Shown here in pieces: positions 62,721-64,000 of a stretch of DNA of 64,000 bases. This DNA comes from Nisaea nitritireducens. Lineage in GTDB: Bacteria; Pseudomonadota; Alphaproteobacteria; Thalassobaculales; Thalassobaculaceae. Position 1 is the stretch's first letter. Each line of letters opens with the position of its first letter. Location: the NCBI RefSeq assembly GCF_014904795.1, contig NZ_JACZFS010000065.1, forward strand, positions 1 through 64,000, read 5' to 3'. A program made the position numbers and the translations under genes. The notes beneath the pieces were generated by a model. It was not told the origin of the DNA. It saw only the letters and a list, made by a program, of their open reading frames with translations, and did no database searches.

Positions 62721-63022
62721 CGACTTCTGTAAGTAGTGAGGCCGTTGGCGAGGTGTTTGTTCTTAATGGTATTTGTCTTATAAGTCGAGAGCGGGGTAGT
62801 AAAAATATAGTTAACTTCCATTAATACTTTGTCGCCGGATAATATTGTTGTTGAGAGAGTGTGTTTGATGTAGATACTGGGGGCTAACTAACTGAAAAAC
62901 AATACTTATTTATAATTTGTAGAAAATTTTCGGCAAATGGAGAGGCGAGGGAGCCTCAACGAGCGTGGCCAGGATGGCGGCGACTTAAACGGACAGAAGA
63001 CCGTGTAAGGACGGAAACTGAA
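62721..63022. other. AT-rich divergent promoter region
   Basis: About 300 bases between the divergent TpsB and FecR-domain genes. The part 62680-62930 is clearly AT-richer than the flanks (for example TTAATACTTTG and ACTTATTTATAATTTG). It probably contains both promoters and possibly an operator; I find no long perfect inverted repeat. Confidence 0.45.
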
Positions 63023-64000
63023 ATGGGCAACGCGATCAGAACTGCTTCTCGCGCAATGCTGGGATTGGCCGTGATCGTTCTGTGTATGAGCAGCAATGTT
63101 GTTCAGGCGCAACAGAACGAAAACTGGACCATTCTGGAGATCTCGGGGAATGTCGAGATCGATCGGAATGGTAGTGGTCTGGCTCCGGTCTCCGTTGACA
63201 GTCGCATAGGCGTTGGAAGCGTCATTCGGACCAGGGATCGGGGCCGGTTGGTGCTGGTTCGTGGCGAGGAGTCCATCATCGTTGGCCCGCACACGGAAAT
63301 CAGCATTCCGGAGCAGGACAAGAGCTGGGGAACGAGAATACTGCAATCGCTCGGAACTGCTCTTTTCAAGGTCAAGAAGCAGTCGTCCCCGCATTTCGAA
63401 GTCGTCACCCCCTATCTGGCGGCGGTCGTCAAAGGGACGTCGTTCACGGTCAATGTACGGGACGGCGAAAGTCTCGTTCATGTTGTTGAAGGGGCTGTTC
63501 AGGTGACGGATACGGCGAGTGGTGCCGCCGTCATGGTGCGTCCGGGGCAAACTGCGCGGACGACATCCCGATCCGGTCTGCAGCTGGACAGCGTTCCGGT
63601 GGACAGCGGCGCCGGTGCAACGCAAACGGATAGTGCGGCGGTGGATGAAAGTGGCACATCGGATGTTGCCCTGAACGAAACGGCCGGCGCCGGAGTTGAA
63701 GGTGTAACCTCAGCGCTCGCGGCTGAAGAGCCTTCCAATTCAGTGCTTTCGGCACCGGTGGGGCTGACCACAATCGATGTCAGCAGCGCGACCAACGGCT
63801 TGGTTCGCAACGCGACGGCTTCCGGTGGCCGCGGTGTGGCCAAATCGTCCTCGAACAACAACGCAAACAACAATGGTCGGGGTAACGGCGGTGTGTCGGC
63901 CCGTCCGGCTGTGGAGGTTGCGCGCGTTTCCGATAGATCCGCAACGGCGCGCTCCTCAAGCAGAGCGGCGACCCGGACGGCATTGGTATCAGCGAATAGC
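63023..64000 (+). CDS. FecR-domain exported protein, C-terminus cut by window edge
   Basis: Reading from the ATG at 63023 gives at least 326 codons, open to the window end. A signal peptide (SRAMLGLAVIVLCMSSNVVQA) is followed by a FecR domain in residues 30-180 with SVIRTRDRGRLVLVRGEES, LGTALFKVKKQSSPHFEVVT, AAVVKGTSFTVNV and VVEGAVQVTDTASG. After residue 180 the chain is low-complexity, rich in Ala, Ser, Thr, Gly and Asn (KSSSNNNANNNGRGNGG). Such proteins are found beside TpsB/adhesin genes or as FecR-like surface or adhesin components. The function of this one is unknown. Confidence 0.9.
   Translation, partial: MGNAIRTASRAMLGLAVIVLCMSSNVVQAQQNENWTILEISGNVEIDRNGSGLAPVSVDSRIGVGSVIRTRDRGRLVLVRGEESIIVGPHTEISIPEQDKSWGTRILQSLGTALFKVKKQSSPHFEVVTPYLAAVVKGTSFTVNVRDGESLVHVVEGAVQVTDTASGAAVMVRPGQTARTTSRSGLQLDSVPVDSGAGATQTDSAAVDESGTSDVALNETAGAGVEGVTSALAAEEPSNSVLSAPVGLTTIDVSSATNGLVRNATASGGRGVAKSSSNNNANNNGRGNGGVSARPAVEVARVSDRSATARSSSRAATRTALVSANS

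Overview
The window is 64 kb of GC-rich chromosome with densely packed genes on both strands. Gene content suggests an alphaproteobacterium, probably of the Rhodospirillales or a relative. Pointers are the alphaproteobacterial type of inorganic pyrophosphatase start (MDVSKI-), an XRE/short-chain-acyl (ScfR/RamB/PccR) regulator, a symporter-type sensor kinase with its small membrane partner, a complete HAAT-type amide/amino-acid ABC transporter, several large PAS/GAF signalling proteins and many catabolic oxidoreductases. The taxonomic placement is inference; there is no rRNA. I see no CRISPR array, prophage or intact insertion sequence. One tRNA gene (Ser, anticodon GGA) lies at 52.15-52.24 kb.

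Layout. 0-6.3 kb: a class I aminotransferase (cut by the window edge), an AT-rich methyltransferase-like gene, an unknown gene, an MFS exporter, a metallophosphoesterase, a small protein and ppa. 6.3-16.3 kb: intact glpK, a GAF-GGDEF cyclase broken by a one-base frameshift, and two paralogous PAS sensor kinases. Interleaved with them are a decayed second glpK, a YjdF/DUF2238 membrane protein and a decayed second copy of that gene; I read this as an old segmental duplication. 16.4-22.6 kb: a membrane diguanylate cyclase, a CbrA-like symporter-kinase with small membrane protein and CheY-like regulator, and the ScfR-type regulator. 22.8-28.1 kb: five-gene ABC uptake operon with an internal attenuator-like hairpin. 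28-37 kb: exported histidine phosphatase, cupin, hybrid kinase, and an OMF-MacA-MacB efflux operon. 37-44 kb: D-amino-acid aminotransferase, luciferase-like monooxygenase, 3-hydroxyisobutyrate/tartronate-semialdehyde reductase type enzyme, a flavohaem ferric-reductase-like protein followed by a previously hidden 29-residue membrane ORF, an AT-rich orphan gene and a DUF2254 protein. 44-52 kb: IMPACT and YchJ family proteins, GMC oxidoreductase, 3-hydroxyacyl-CoA dehydrogenase, D-aminoacylase, NylB-like serine hydrolase, GNAT and CinA-C proteins. 52-61 kb: tRNA-Ser, a VOC-Rieske pair, an FMO-RidA-DUF1028 operon with a divergent MFS gene, and a periplasmic sugar-dehydrogenase-like protein coupled to a dihaem cytochrome c. 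61-64 kb: a two-partner-secretion transporter (TpsB) divergent from a FecR-domain protein that runs off the window.

The genes read as a scavenging, signal-rich lifestyle: uptake and oxidative breakdown of amino-acid, amide and amine compounds, with electrons passed to cytochrome c, under heavy two-component and c-di-GMP control. Three compositional islands (about 1.23-2.54, 41.6-42.7 and 50.8-51.4 kb) are visibly AT-richer than their neighbours and are the best candidates for recent transfer. No single gene set proves a wholly new system. The best leads are the unexplained Rieske fusion protein, the FMO-RidA-DUF1028 operon, the orphan membrane protein at 41.8 kb and the 29-residue ORF at 40.1 kb.
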